Source: JAVBTT01 sp031556035 (GTDB lineage Bacteria; Bacillota; Clostridia; Oscillospirales; UBA929). From it: 64,000 nt of DNA. The stretch covers positions 16,469 to 80,468 of the forward strand of contig JAVBTT010000005.1 of assembly GCA_031556035.1 (NCBI GenBank), written 5' to 3'. The stretch's first letter is position 1, and each line of letters opens with the position of its first letter. This document shows, piece after piece, positions 40,150 through 48,209 of the stretch. The position numbers and the translations under genes are program-made. The notes beneath the pieces were generated by a model. That model had not been told where the DNA came from. It saw only the letters and a list, made by a program, of their open reading frames with translations, and did not search any database.

Positions 40150-41439
40150 TCAAAAAATTCTGGCCGCAAGCTTAGCCTCGTACAAAATCCTCTCCCGGTC
40201 AAGCGTCAAAAACTCCCCGTCCCTGTATACGACCTTTCCGCGCGCCATTGTCAGGCGCACGTCCCCGGCGCGGGCGGCGTACACCAGCTGGGACGGAATA
40301 TGGTGGCAGGGTGTCAGATGCGGACTGTCGAAGTCCAGCAGGGCAAGATCGGCGTAACAGCCGACCTCTATCCTGCCGGTTTCGGTTCCGCGCCCGGCCG
40401 CCTCCGCGCCGCCCCCTGTCGCCATTGCCAGGCTGTCCCCGGCGGTGACGGCCCCAATTTTCATCTGGGCCATAGCCGCCAGCTTCATCTCCTCAAACAT
40501 GTCGTGGCTGTTGTTGGAGGCCATCCCATCCGTCCCCAGCGCGACGCTGACGCCGCGCGCGCGCATATCCGGCACGCGCGCAGCGCCCGAGGCCAGCTTG
40601 AAGTTGCTGACCGGGTTGTGTACCGCGGACACCCCGCGGGCGGCAAGGATATCCATATCACCGTCCTCGACCCACACGCAGTGCGCCGCCACGCCGCCCT
40701 GGGCCCAAAGGCCGCTGCGCTCCATGACCTGAACCGGGGTCAGGCCGTTGTTGCGGGCCTTGCACTCCTCGTGCTCCTTCCGAGTCTCCGAGATGTGTAT
40801 ATGGAGCCTGAGACCGTTTTCCGACGCGTACCGGGCCAGCGGCAGATGGTATTTCTCATCCGAGGTGTACTCCGCGTGTATGGAGGCGTCTATTCTTATC
40901 CGTCCTCCGTCGTGTCCGTGCCAGCGCTCGACAAGCTCGCGCATCTCGCGGAAACAGCGCGAATTTTCAAAGACCGGGTCGTTGCCGATCATGGTGCAGC
41001 CTCTGGACAGGTTCGCGCTGAGCCCCGCCTCGTCCGCCGCCTCGGCTATTGCCATGCAGTGGTCGTACATGTCTATAAAGCAGGTGGTTCCGCCTGCGGC
41101 CATCTCAAGCATTGAAAGCCGGGCGCCGAGGCCGACCAGCCTGTCGTCCAGCCTGGCCTCGGCCGGGAAAATGAAATTAAAGAGCCAGTCGTGCAGCTCG
41201 TGATCGTCCGCGAAGCCGCGCAGCAGCGACATGGGGACATGGGTGTGCGCGTTTACGAGGCCGGGTATCAATACCAGCCCGGGCCCGGTCACGGCGGAGG
41301 AAACGTCCCCGTCCGGCCTCGTGGGGCCGACGTGCGAAATCCTGGAGCCGGACACGCCCACGAAGCCGTCCCTCAGCACGCTTCCGTCCGGAAGCAGGAC
41401 GGCGACTCTCTCAAACAGGGTATCGGTCAATATGTTCAT
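40150..41439 (-). CDS. mtaD: 5-methylthioadenosine/S-adenosylhomocysteine deaminase
   Basis: A 429-aa amidohydrolase. Zinc and catalytic residues are all present: NAHTH, HIHISET, AAHCVW, LGTDG, with SNNSHDMFEEM beyond. Family members deaminate MTA and SAH to inosine products. The next upstream gene is a purine-nucleoside phosphorylase, which makes a nucleoside salvage pair plausible. The ATG has AGGATG spacing that is acceptable but not strong. Confidence 0.87.
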   Translation of the reverse strand: MNILTDTLFERVAVLLPDGSVLRDGFVGVSGSRISHVGPTRPDGDVSSAVTGPGLVLIPGLVNAHTHVPMSLLRGFADDHELHDWLFNFIFPAEARLDDRLVGLGARLSMLEMAAGGTTCFIDMYDHCMAIAEAADEAGLSANLSRGCTMIGNDPVFENSRCFREMRELVERWHGHDGGRIRIDASIHAEYTSDEKYHLPLARYASENGLRLHIHISETRKEHEECKARNNGLTPVQVMERSGLWAQGGVAAHCVWVEDGDMDILAARGVSAVHNPVSNFKLASGAARVPDMRARGVSVALGTDGMASNNSHDMFEEMKLAAMAQMKIGAVTAGDSLAMATGGGAEAAGRGTETGRIEVGCYADLALLDFDSPHLTPCHHIPSQLVYAARAGDVRLTMARGKVVYRDGEFLTLDRERILYEAKLAARIF

Positions 41440-41703
41440 CCTTTCACGGTGGATGTGGTTTTGGCCCAGGCAAGCCGTCTGACGGCGGAGTCCGAACGCC
41501 GGGGGCCATTATGTCCTTTGCCCCGGACTTACGGAAGCCGCGCAAAAGTAACGCCACCATCTCCCGCAGGGAGGGATGCGGCGGGCCGCCGAGGACGTAG
41601 GCCCCTACAAGGCTACGGGATCTGGCCGACGGTGGCGGCAGACGTCTGCCGCCCCGTTAGCTGCTCGTCCCTTATTTTTCAACACGCGGGGGCTCCGCTC
41701 TTC
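41440..41703. other. GC-rich intergenic region with palindromes
   Basis: Contains a perfect 20-bp palindrome at 41634-41653 (GGCGGCAGAC and its complement), and a GGCGGGCC...GGCCCCTACA unit at about 41580-41610 like the repeat at 36988. No gene is supported. Confidence 0.5.
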
Positions 41704-42516
41704 CTACATCATCTCCAGACATCTAAGCACAAGCTTTGAAAACCTGGGCTTCGCGTCCTCTGCGGCGTCCAGCACTTCTTTCTCGGACAGCGCGTGCTTC
41801 TGAAGCCCGGCACCCTTGTTGCAGACAAGGGAGAAGCCCAGAATGCGCATGCCCGCGTGCCTGGCGGCTATGACCTCCGGTACGGTCGACATGCCCACCG
41901 CGTCCGCTCCAAGGATCGCGGCTGCCCGCACCTCCGCCGGGGTCTCGTACTGGGGGCCCTGGAAGAACATGTATACCCCCTCCTTCAAAGGCACGCCGGC
42001 CGACTCGGCGGCCTCGTGCGCGACCTCGCGCAGCTCCGGGGTATAGGTGGTTGACATGTCCGGAAACCTGGTGCCCAGTTCCGGCATGTTTGGGCCGCGC
42101 AGCGGGGAGTCCCCCGACAGCTTGATGTGATCCGAAATCATCATGATGTCCCCAGGCATCAAGTCCTCCCTGACGCCGCCTGACGCATTTGTTACAAGCA
42201 GTGTATGCGCCCCGAGCATTTTCAGCACGCGCACGCCGTAGGTCACCAGGTCGAAACCGTGGCCCTCATAGTAATGGGCCCGCCCCTGCATGACCGCCAC
42301 CTTTTTTCCGGCAAGCCGCCCGAACACCAGCCTGCCCGCGTGACCGGGGGCGGTTGATACCGGGAAATGAGGAATGTCGGTATAGGGTATTGATACCGAA
42401 TCATTACAGAGGTCTCCTAAAAACCCCAGACCAGAGCCCAGGATCAAGGCGTATTCTGGCGCAAACGGCACCACGCCAATCAGATAGTTGACGCTTTCAC
42501 GGAGCTTTTCAACCAT
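41704..42516 (-). CDS. punA: Purine-nucleoside phosphorylase
   Basis: A 270-aa trimeric-type (PNP I) phosphorylase. LILGSGLGFLGD binds phosphate; GHAGRLVFGRL, MQGRAHYYEGH and TNASGGVRED are conserved; YETPAEVRAA and GADAVGMSTVPEVIAARH follow. The purine-recognition loop near the C-terminus reads VCNKGAG where many relatives have TNxAAG, which could shift base preference. It cleaves purine (deoxy)nucleosides to base and (deoxy)ribose 1-phosphate. Confidence 0.93.
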   Translation of the reverse strand: MVEKLRESVNYLIGVVPFAPEYALILGSGLGFLGDLCNDSVSIPYTDIPHFPVSTAPGHAGRLVFGRLAGKKVAVMQGRAHYYEGHGFDLVTYGVRVLKMLGAHTLLVTNASGGVREDLMPGDIMMISDHIKLSGDSPLRGPNMPELGTRFPDMSTTYTPELREVAHEAAESAGVPLKEGVYMFFQGPQYETPAEVRAAAILGADAVGMSTVPEVIAARHAGMRILGFSLVCNKGAGLQKHALSEKEVLDAAEDAKPRFSKLVLRCLEMM

Positions 42517-42539
42517 TTATGCTTCACTCCCCGGCATAA

Positions 42540-42938
42540 TTATTCGCCCAGGCTCTCGCCGCATTTGCGGCAGAATCTGTCCTCCCTGTTTAAGGTCAGC
42601 TCGCACCTGGGGCATATCTTGAGCTGCTTCAGCTCGGCGACCCTGTCGTTTATATCCTTTATCGCCTTCTTTTTCTCGTCAACCTCGGCCAGCATTTCGT
42701 CCACACTGTCCGTGTCGGCGTTCGGGTCGAGATGGGCCGAATAGACCAGCTCGCCCATCCTCTGCATAAGCTTGCCTATATCGCCGTTCAGCTCCGCAGC
42801 CTGAAGGTTGAGCCTGGTGATTTCCCAGAGCTCGCCCGCTTTTTTCCCGGCGCTGTCCAGCGTGCGCCCCGCGGCCTCGCCGGCCACCGCCGCGGTCGAT
42901 TTGACCTTCCCGATAAAGTTCTTGACCGTATCGCTCAT
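42540..42938 (-). CDS. Zinc-ribbon protein with helical N-terminus
   Basis: A 132-aa protein. Residues 1-100 are amphipathic helices with coiled-coil character (AEVDEKKKAIKDINDRVAELK); the C-terminus is a zinc ribbon (ICPRCELTLNREDRFCRKCGESL). Proteins of this form are widespread in Clostridia and have no assigned function that I know. It lies between PNP and a nucleoside kinase on the same strand. Confidence 0.72.
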   Translation of the reverse strand: MSDTVKNFIGKVKSTAAVAGEAAGRTLDSAGKKAGELWEITRLNLQAAELNGDIGKLMQRMGELVYSAHLDPNADTDSVDEMLAEVDEKKKAIKDINDRVAELKQLKICPRCELTLNREDRFCRKCGESLGE

Positions 42939-42955
42939 TTCATTGGCCTCCTTTT

Positions 42956-43891
42956 TTAAAATAGCCCGCCGCCGATAAACTCGCGCAGCAGCGACTTCAC
43001 AGAAACCATGTGCTCCTCAATGGGATAAAACTCCTCCAGCCTCTTGCCTATCAGACACAGCTCGTCGCCTCGCTCGGCGTCGCAGGGTATAGCGGCGAAC
43101 AGCGGTATCGCGTGACTGCGCAGCACGGGAAGCTCATAGGGCATTGAGGTGTCGATCTTGATGTCCGCCAGCTCCTTGTAAGGCGAGATGTAATTCTTCT
43201 CCCCCCGCCGCACGTTCGCCCACAGCCCCATGGTCTTGTCAGGCTTCCAGCCCCTGAAATTGTCGTCTCTTATGATACGCCGCACCAGCCGAAGCCAAGT
43301 GCTTTTGAAAAAAATCTCGCCGTCGCGCTTTGTGTTGCTGCGCGCGGACGCATATACCCTGGTCGCGCCGAAATTACCCTGGAGCATGGACGGGTTAAGC
43401 GCGTGAATGCCCTCAAATATCGCCACCTCGTCCTTTTGCAGCCGCATCAGGCGTCCGGGGAGCTCAGAGCGCCTCTGGCGCGTAAAGTCAAAACGCGGTA
43501 TCTCAACCTCTCCGCCGGACGAGAGTATTTCAAAGTGCTTAGTGAGCAGGGGGATGTCCACGCACTCGGGCGACTCAAAATCAATGTTGCCGTTTTTGTC
43601 CTTCGGATGGGTCTCCGCGTTGAAGGGGCGAAAATAGTCGTCGATCGAGACCACATGGCACTTTATGCCGATATAGCCCAGGCCGGACGCCAGCTTGCCC
43701 GCGGTGGTCGTCTTGCCCGAGCCGGACGGCCCCGACAGCAGGACTATCGGCTTCTCGGCAGAGTCGGTGGCTATCGCGGCGGCGGCCATCGCGATTTTAG
43801 TGTTCAGCGACGCGTCACACTCGGCCAGCAGACCGCGCGGGTCGGTCTTCGCGCGGTGATTTATCTCGGAAAACTCAAAGCTTATGCTCAT
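42956..43891 (-). CDS. Uridine-kinase-like nucleoside kinase
   Basis: A 311-aa P-loop kinase of the PRK/uridine-kinase group. Walker A is LLSGPSGSGKTTTA, followed by the SIDDYFRPF loop that binds substrate, DFESPECVDIPLL and IFEGIHALNP. The N-terminal 50 residues precede the kinase core and show no extra domain. Substrate is not certain; uridine or cytidine is likely. Confidence 0.82.
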   Translation of the reverse strand: MSISFEFSEINHRAKTDPRGLLAECDASLNTKIAMAAAAIATDSAEKPIVLLSGPSGSGKTTTAGKLASGLGYIGIKCHVVSIDDYFRPFNAETHPKDKNGNIDFESPECVDIPLLTKHFEILSSGGEVEIPRFDFTRQRRSELPGRLMRLQKDEVAIFEGIHALNPSMLQGNFGATRVYASARSNTKRDGEIFFKSTWLRLVRRIIRDDNFRGWKPDKTMGLWANVRRGEKNYISPYKELADIKIDTSMPYELPVLRSHAIPLFAAIPCDAERGDELCLIGKRLEEFYPIEEHMVSVKSLLREFIGGGLF

Positions 43892-43927
43892 GTTTCGGCT
43901 CCTTGCAGGATATAAATTGGAAAGACG

Positions 43928-43955
43928 GCGGGCGATCGGGGACGGTCGCCCCTAC
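43928..43955. repeat. Dispersed palindrome GGGCGATC-GGTCGCCC
   Basis: GGGCGATC (43930-43937) pairs with GGTCGCCC (43944-43951), one G-T pair, followed by CTAC. It has the same flanks as the copy at 36988 (GGC before, CTAC after). The right arm touches the hemZ stop. Confidence 0.5.
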
Positions 43956-45373
43956 GGATGGGGGACACTCGCCCGGCTCCACTCTTCCAGCGTCTGAAGA
44001 TTACGGAGTATTTTATCACGCCCAGACAGATATTCCAAGGGGAATTTTGGGTGGAAGGCCCTTTTTATCAGTCCGGTTTCCCTGTTCACCAGCTTTGTAA
44101 CCCCTCCGGCGCCAAGAGAAAGCACAGTGTGAAGCTCCTCCATCATGCACAGGTTATACAGCCCGTCCGGGCTTCCAACCCGCCTCCAGCCCGTATTTTC
44201 AAGGCTCTCGGCCATGAACTTCTGGCGGTACAGATAGTACGGCTCGTAGCCCCCGCCCCTAAGCGCAACCGACGCGTAATCCAGCATTCGCGCAGCGCCG
44301 TGACCGAACTTGTCAAGCTCCTCCTCCAGGTGCGCTCCCTTCTTCAGGCACAGTGTATGCACAGTTATGTTTTCCGGAGCGAGCGACAATATCCGCTCGA
44401 GCGAGCGGGAGAAGCCCTCCGGTGTGTCGCCCGGAAGTCCGGCTATCAAATCCATGTTCACGCAGCCGAAGCCCGCGGCCCGCACTGCGGCGAACGCCTC
44501 GACCGTCTGCGCTGACGTGTGCCTTCTGCCGATGGCCTCGAGTATTTTGTCCTCCATCGTCTGCGGGTTGACGCTTATCCGGTTCACTCCGCGCGAGCGG
44601 AGCACGGCGAGCTTTTCGGCGGTTATGGTGTCCGGCCTCCCCGCCTCGACAGTGTATTCGCGCAGGCACGAGAGATCAAAGCCCAGCTCCAGCGCGCCGG
44701 TCAGCGAGTCGAGTTGTTCGGCAGACAGCGTCGTCGGCGTGCCACCGCCGATATACAGCGAGACAACGCGCAGTCCCAGGCGGGACACCTTCTCTCCCGC
44801 GAGCGCTATCTCCTCACAGAGCATATCCACATACGGCTCTATCAGTTTGCCGGATTTTTCAACAGAATTCGAAACAAACGAGCAGTATGCGCAGCGGGTG
44901 GGGCAAAACGGTATGCCGACGTAGAGGGATATGTCCTTCGGCCCAAGGCTCTCCTGCGCGGTGACAGACGCACGGGCGCACTCCTCCGCCAGCTCCGCGC
45001 GCTCCGGCGAGACATGGTATTTTGAGCGCAGCACGGCCTTCGCGTCCGCGCCTCCGTCCAGCAGCCTCGCCGCCAGCTTCGCGGGGCGTATCCCGGTCAG
45101 CGAGCCCCACGGCGGAGGATCCGGCAAAAAGGGCAGCGCGGCGCGGTAAAAGCTCTGCTTGATGCAGTAGTCCTCGCCGCCTGAGCCGGCCGGGGCTCTG
45201 GCGCGGCCGATCGAGGTTTTTCCGTCAACAGTCAGCCTCGTGGTTCCGGTGAGCCACTTGCTGCCAAAGTGAAGCGAGGACAGCGCCTCGCCCTCCTCAC
45301 GGCGGCCGAAGTAGTTGAAAAGCGCCTGCTCTGCGGCGGAATAGCGGCTGTGACCCCTGAGCTCCAGCCTCAT
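43952..45373 (-). CDS. hemZ: Oxygen-independent coproporphyrinogen III oxidase HemZ
   Basis: A 473-aa radical SAM protein. The 4Fe-4S motif is CPTRCAYCSF (CxxxCxxC); the SAM-binding GGGTPTTLS and AGLPGDTPEGF follow. A 150-residue N-terminal region (SLTGIRPAKL) distinguishes HemZ from HemN. It converts coproporphyrinogen III in anaerobic haem synthesis, although no other hem gene is near. It overlaps the MBL gene by 4 nt at its start. Confidence 0.88.
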   Translation of the reverse strand: MRLELRGHSRYSAAEQALFNYFGRREEGEALSSLHFGSKWLTGTTRLTVDGKTSIGRARAPAGSGGEDYCIKQSFYRAALPFLPDPPPWGSLTGIRPAKLAARLLDGGADAKAVLRSKYHVSPERAELAEECARASVTAQESLGPKDISLYVGIPFCPTRCAYCSFVSNSVEKSGKLIEPYVDMLCEEIALAGEKVSRLGLRVVSLYIGGGTPTTLSAEQLDSLTGALELGFDLSCLREYTVEAGRPDTITAEKLAVLRSRGVNRISVNPQTMEDKILEAIGRRHTSAQTVEAFAAVRAAGFGCVNMDLIAGLPGDTPEGFSRSLERILSLAPENITVHTLCLKKGAHLEEELDKFGHGAARMLDYASVALRGGGYEPYYLYRQKFMAESLENTGWRRVGSPDGLYNLCMMEELHTVLSLGAGGVTKLVNRETGLIKRAFHPKFPLEYLSGRDKILRNLQTLEEWSRASVPHP

Positions 45374-45990
45374 ATCCCCAGAGCCTCGCGCATATTGGCG
45401 TTGTGGCGGCGCTCCCTGTCCAGTGTCGTGGATACGTCGTGGCCGGGATAGACACTGTAGTCCCCCTCCAGCGCGGCAAGCAGGCGCAGCGACTCAAGCA
45501 TTGCCCGGTAATCCCCGCCCGGCAGATCGCAGCGCCCGCAGTCGTCCTCAAAGAGCGTGTCACCCGTGTATAAGTTCTCCCCGCAGATTATGCAGCAGGA
45601 GCCGGGAGTGTGCCCCGGGGTGTGCATCCACTTGAATCGCAGACTCCCCAGCTCAAACTCCTCGCCTCCGCGCACCAGGATATCGGCCGTCCCATGAGCT
45701 CTGCCGAGCGCCAGGATACCTGGCGGGTGTGTCATCAGGCGCGCGTCGGACTCGTGTAAGACGCATTTGGCCCCGGTTGCCCCGCGCACCCCGTCGACCG
45801 CCAGCACATGGTCAAAGTGCCCGTGGGTGAGAAAGATGTATTTCACATTCAAATTTTCAAGCTTGATTACATTCAGTATTTTATCCGCGTTGTCGCCAGG
45901 GTCTATGACCGCCGCGTCGCGGGTCTGCTCGTCGGCGACGATATAACAGTTGGTCATAACCCGGCCGACGCACAAGGATCGCTGAAGCAT
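45370..45990 (-). CDS. MBL-fold hydrolase (glyoxalase II-like)
   Basis: A 206-aa metallo-beta-lactamase-fold protein. Zinc ligands are complete: THGHFDH, HTPGHTPGSC, YTGDTLF and a final YPGHD. The size and motif order fit the YqgX-like hydrolases of thioesters or related compounds. The ATG at 45990 overlaps the preceding stop (TAATG) and has GGAGGG upstream; the substrate is unknown. Confidence 0.88.
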   Translation of the reverse strand: MLQRSLCVGRVMTNCYIVADEQTRDAAVIDPGDNADKILNVIKLENLNVKYIFLTHGHFDHVLAVDGVRGATGAKCVLHESDARLMTHPPGILALGRAHGTADILVRGGEEFELGSLRFKWMHTPGHTPGSCCIICGENLYTGDTLFEDDCGRCDLPGGDYRAMLESLRLLAALEGDYSVYPGHDVSTTLDRERRHNANMREALGI

Positions 45991-46793
45991 TATTTCACGC
46001 CCTCCGTTACCGGGGTTTTTTTTCTTATCCTTCTCGGCTCTCTTATATCGGGAGAGCAAAACCTCCGGTTGTTCCAGAGCTCCTCAAAGTACTCCGAAAA
46101 ATAGTTCGCGCCCTTCGAATAATTTCCGAACTCAAACGAAATTGCCTGCTGGCTAGCCTTTTCAAAAAGATTGGGCCCCCAGAATACATGCTCGTCAATC
46201 CTCAAATAGGAGTACGCCGGGTATGTATCATAGTAGCGGATCTCCACATTGGCGTTTGGGTGCTTCCCCCTGATCTCCTCCAGCCAGTCCGGCAGATAGA
46301 GCACGGATACCTTCATCGCTCCGGTGACCACGTCCGCCCTCGACTCGTCCTTTTCCCGCTGCGCCAGACAGGCGGAATGCGGCTGGCAGGTGAGAATTCT
46401 GACCGCGACGCCCTTTGATATCTTATCCTCAATAACCCTGCCCTTGGCGTCTATAAAGCTCTGCATCCCAATCGCTATTATATCCAGATGCCTGCCGCAC
46501 TTTTCCAGATACAGGTTGGAGGTCTCATTCATCACAGCACGCGTTTCATAGATATTCAGCATACCCCACTGTTCTATGACTTCCCTGGCCTGCGACACCT
46601 TTATAAGCGCCCTCGTCGTAATCATGGACACCAGGCCGGTCGAGACAAACGACAGCCCGATGCCGTTGGTTATGACGAGCGAGGTACTATTGCCGAAAAT
46701 AACGCCCAGCACAAAGATCAGGCCACCCGCAAACATAAAGACAAAGTTCAGCAGCGTCGCGTTCATCCGTTTCATTTTATCCATCGTTTTCAT
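45990..46793 (-). CDS. Two-span membrane protein with PLD-like cytoplasmic domain
   Basis: A 267-aa protein. Residues 10-60 form two membrane helices with a short turn (LLNFVFMFAGGLIFVLGVIFG; GIGLSFVSTGLVSMITTRAL). The rest is a soluble domain with DIIAIGMQSFIDAKG, KGVAVRILTCQPHSACLAQR and IRYYDTYPAYSYLRIDEHVFWGP in pieces. That layout resembles phospholipase D-like proteins of the DUF5919 type, but no HxK motif is seen, so activity is unlikely by that mechanism. Co-transcribed with the radical SAM gene above (17-nt overlap) and the MBL gene below (1-nt overlap). Function unknown. Confidence 0.65.
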   Translation of the reverse strand: MKTMDKMKRMNATLLNFVFMFAGGLIFVLGVIFGNSTSLVITNGIGLSFVSTGLVSMITTRALIKVSQAREVIEQWGMLNIYETRAVMNETSNLYLEKCGRHLDIIAIGMQSFIDAKGRVIEDKISKGVAVRILTCQPHSACLAQREKDESRADVVTGAMKVSVLYLPDWLEEIRGKHPNANVEIRYYDTYPAYSYLRIDEHVFWGPNLFEKASQQAISFEFGNYSKGANYFSEYFEELWNNRRFCSPDIREPRRIRKKTPVTEGVK

Positions 46794-47649
46794 TCTGTCC
46801 GCCCCCAGCTATCAATAGTTTACAATCTCCGCACAGAGACTCGCTCACATTATACAGCTTCATCTTGCATCCGCAGCGCGGAAACATCTCCGCCGTCACG
46901 CATGTTGACGAAAAGAAAACGGGATTGCCGGAGACCTCCGAGAGCGTTTTCGAGAATTCCATCAGCCGATCAAAATAACCCTTCTCAAATATATCTCTCG
47001 ACTTGCCCGGGTCGTACAGCGTCAGACAGGGCTCGTCGCCCTGAACGCTGAAGTGCGGCCCGACGCAGATATAATCAGGCTCGCTGCCGAAAATGAGCTC
47101 GATATATTGGGTCAAGTCCAGGAACGTAGCCTCAATAAACGGTTTTATATACAGACACGAGCAAAGATCATGATATTTCTTTATATTGGCAAAATTCCGC
47201 CTCCGCCCGTGATAATCGGCCGCAAAGGGTTCCATTTGCTCTATCCGGCTTATAAGCGGAAGCGATATGTTTATACATATCTGGTTTTTGTACTCTGACA
47301 GCTGCGACATCGCTTTCAGTACTTCAGGATCAATGAGTTCCTTCGTCGAGAGCTGAATTGGATTCAAGCGTTTGGAAAAGAACTTTATAATCTCCAGGAC
47401 AAGCCCGGCGGCGGCCTCCGATTTGAACGGTTCGGTGTTCGGGCAGAGGGAAATCAACGAATTCTCCGTATAATTTGTATCCGCCGCGATCGCCGCGCAG
47501 CTTGAGGCTATCTCGCCGCGCTTTAAAAGAATCTGTGGCTCGCCTCTGCCCGCGACATAGCAATAAGAGCAGCCGCTGCCGCAGCCATAGGAGGCGATGT
47601 CGATCAAATAGCGGCCATCTATATAAAGCACATTTTCCGGCAGGCTCAT
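46777..47649 (-). CDS. Radical SAM protein of unknown function
   Basis: A 290-aa protein. The SAM/4Fe-4S motif is YGCGSGCSYCYV (CxxxCxxC), early in the chain as in SplB-like (COG1533) proteins. A C-terminal cysteine group (RCGCKMKLYNVSESLCGDC) could hold another cluster or zinc. The start follows GGAGGCGGAA and overlaps dtd by 4 nt. It lies between a tRNA-editing gene and a membrane PLD-like protein; the substrate is not predictable from the sequence. Confidence 0.7.
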   Translation of the reverse strand: MSLPENVLYIDGRYLIDIASYGCGSGCSYCYVAGRGEPQILLKRGEIASSCAAIAADTNYTENSLISLCPNTEPFKSEAAAGLVLEIIKFFSKRLNPIQLSTKELIDPEVLKAMSQLSEYKNQICINISLPLISRIEQMEPFAADYHGRRRNFANIKKYHDLCSCLYIKPFIEATFLDLTQYIELIFGSEPDYICVGPHFSVQGDEPCLTLYDPGKSRDIFEKGYFDRLMEFSKTLSEVSGNPVFFSSTCVTAEMFPRCGCKMKLYNVSESLCGDCKLLIAGGGQNENDG

Positions 47650-48092
47650 TTCCGCCTCCTCGAATCCACCAGTATCGTCACCGGGCCGTCGTTCTGGGAA
47701 AAAACCTGCATATCCGCGCCGAACACCCCGGTTTGCACCTCGAAGCCGGCGCCCCGGCACAGAGCGCAAAAGCGCCCGAACAGAGCCTCGGCTGGCTCCG
47801 GCCGGGCGGCCTCGGCAAAGTAAGGCCTGCGCTGGGACACGTCGCCGAACAGCGTAAACTGGCTGACAGCCAGTATTGACGCCCCCGCGTCCCTCGGGGA
47901 GACGTTCATCTTCCCCTCAGGGTCCTCAAACACCCTCAGGCCGCACACCCTGTCCGCCACATAGGCGGCGTCCTCCTCGGAGTCGTCCCTGTGAACGCCC
48001 AGCAGGACGAGAAAGCCCGGGCCTGTTGAGCCCACGATTTTCTCCCCCACCTCAACGCGGGCGTTTTTCACGCGCGTCACGACAGCGAGCAA
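47646..48092 (-). CDS. dtd: D-aminoacyl-tRNA deacylase
   Basis: A 148-aa DTD of normal length: VTRVKNARVEV, GFLVLLGVHRDD, the SQFTLFGDV catalytic loop, and a NDGPVTILVDS motif with Gly-Pro that sets chirality (usually GPVT). It removes D-amino acids and Gly from tRNA. It lies upstream of rel in many Firmicutes operons. Confidence 0.95.
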   Translation of the reverse strand: MLAVVTRVKNARVEVGEKIVGSTGPGFLVLLGVHRDDSEEDAAYVADRVCGLRVFEDPEGKMNVSPRDAGASILAVSQFTLFGDVSQRRPYFAEAARPEPAEALFGRFCALCRGAGFEVQTGVFGADMQVFSQNDGPVTILVDSRRRK

Positions 48093-48128
48093 GGCAAGCC
48101 CTCCCCTAAATATTTATTGCCGTCCCCC

Positions 48129-48156
48129 GTAGGGACACGATATATCGTGTCCCTAC
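48129..48156. repeat. Perfect 28-bp palindrome
   Basis: GTAGGGACACGATA followed immediately by its complement TATCGTGTCCCTAC. It lies in the gap between dtd and rel (48093-48209). The GTAGGG/CCCTAC ends resemble the other dispersed palindromes. Confidence 0.6.
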
Positions 48157-48209
48157 ATCGTTTCCGGATACCGCTCCGCTCCTCTGTGATGTCGGGCTCC
48201 GCTCTTCCT

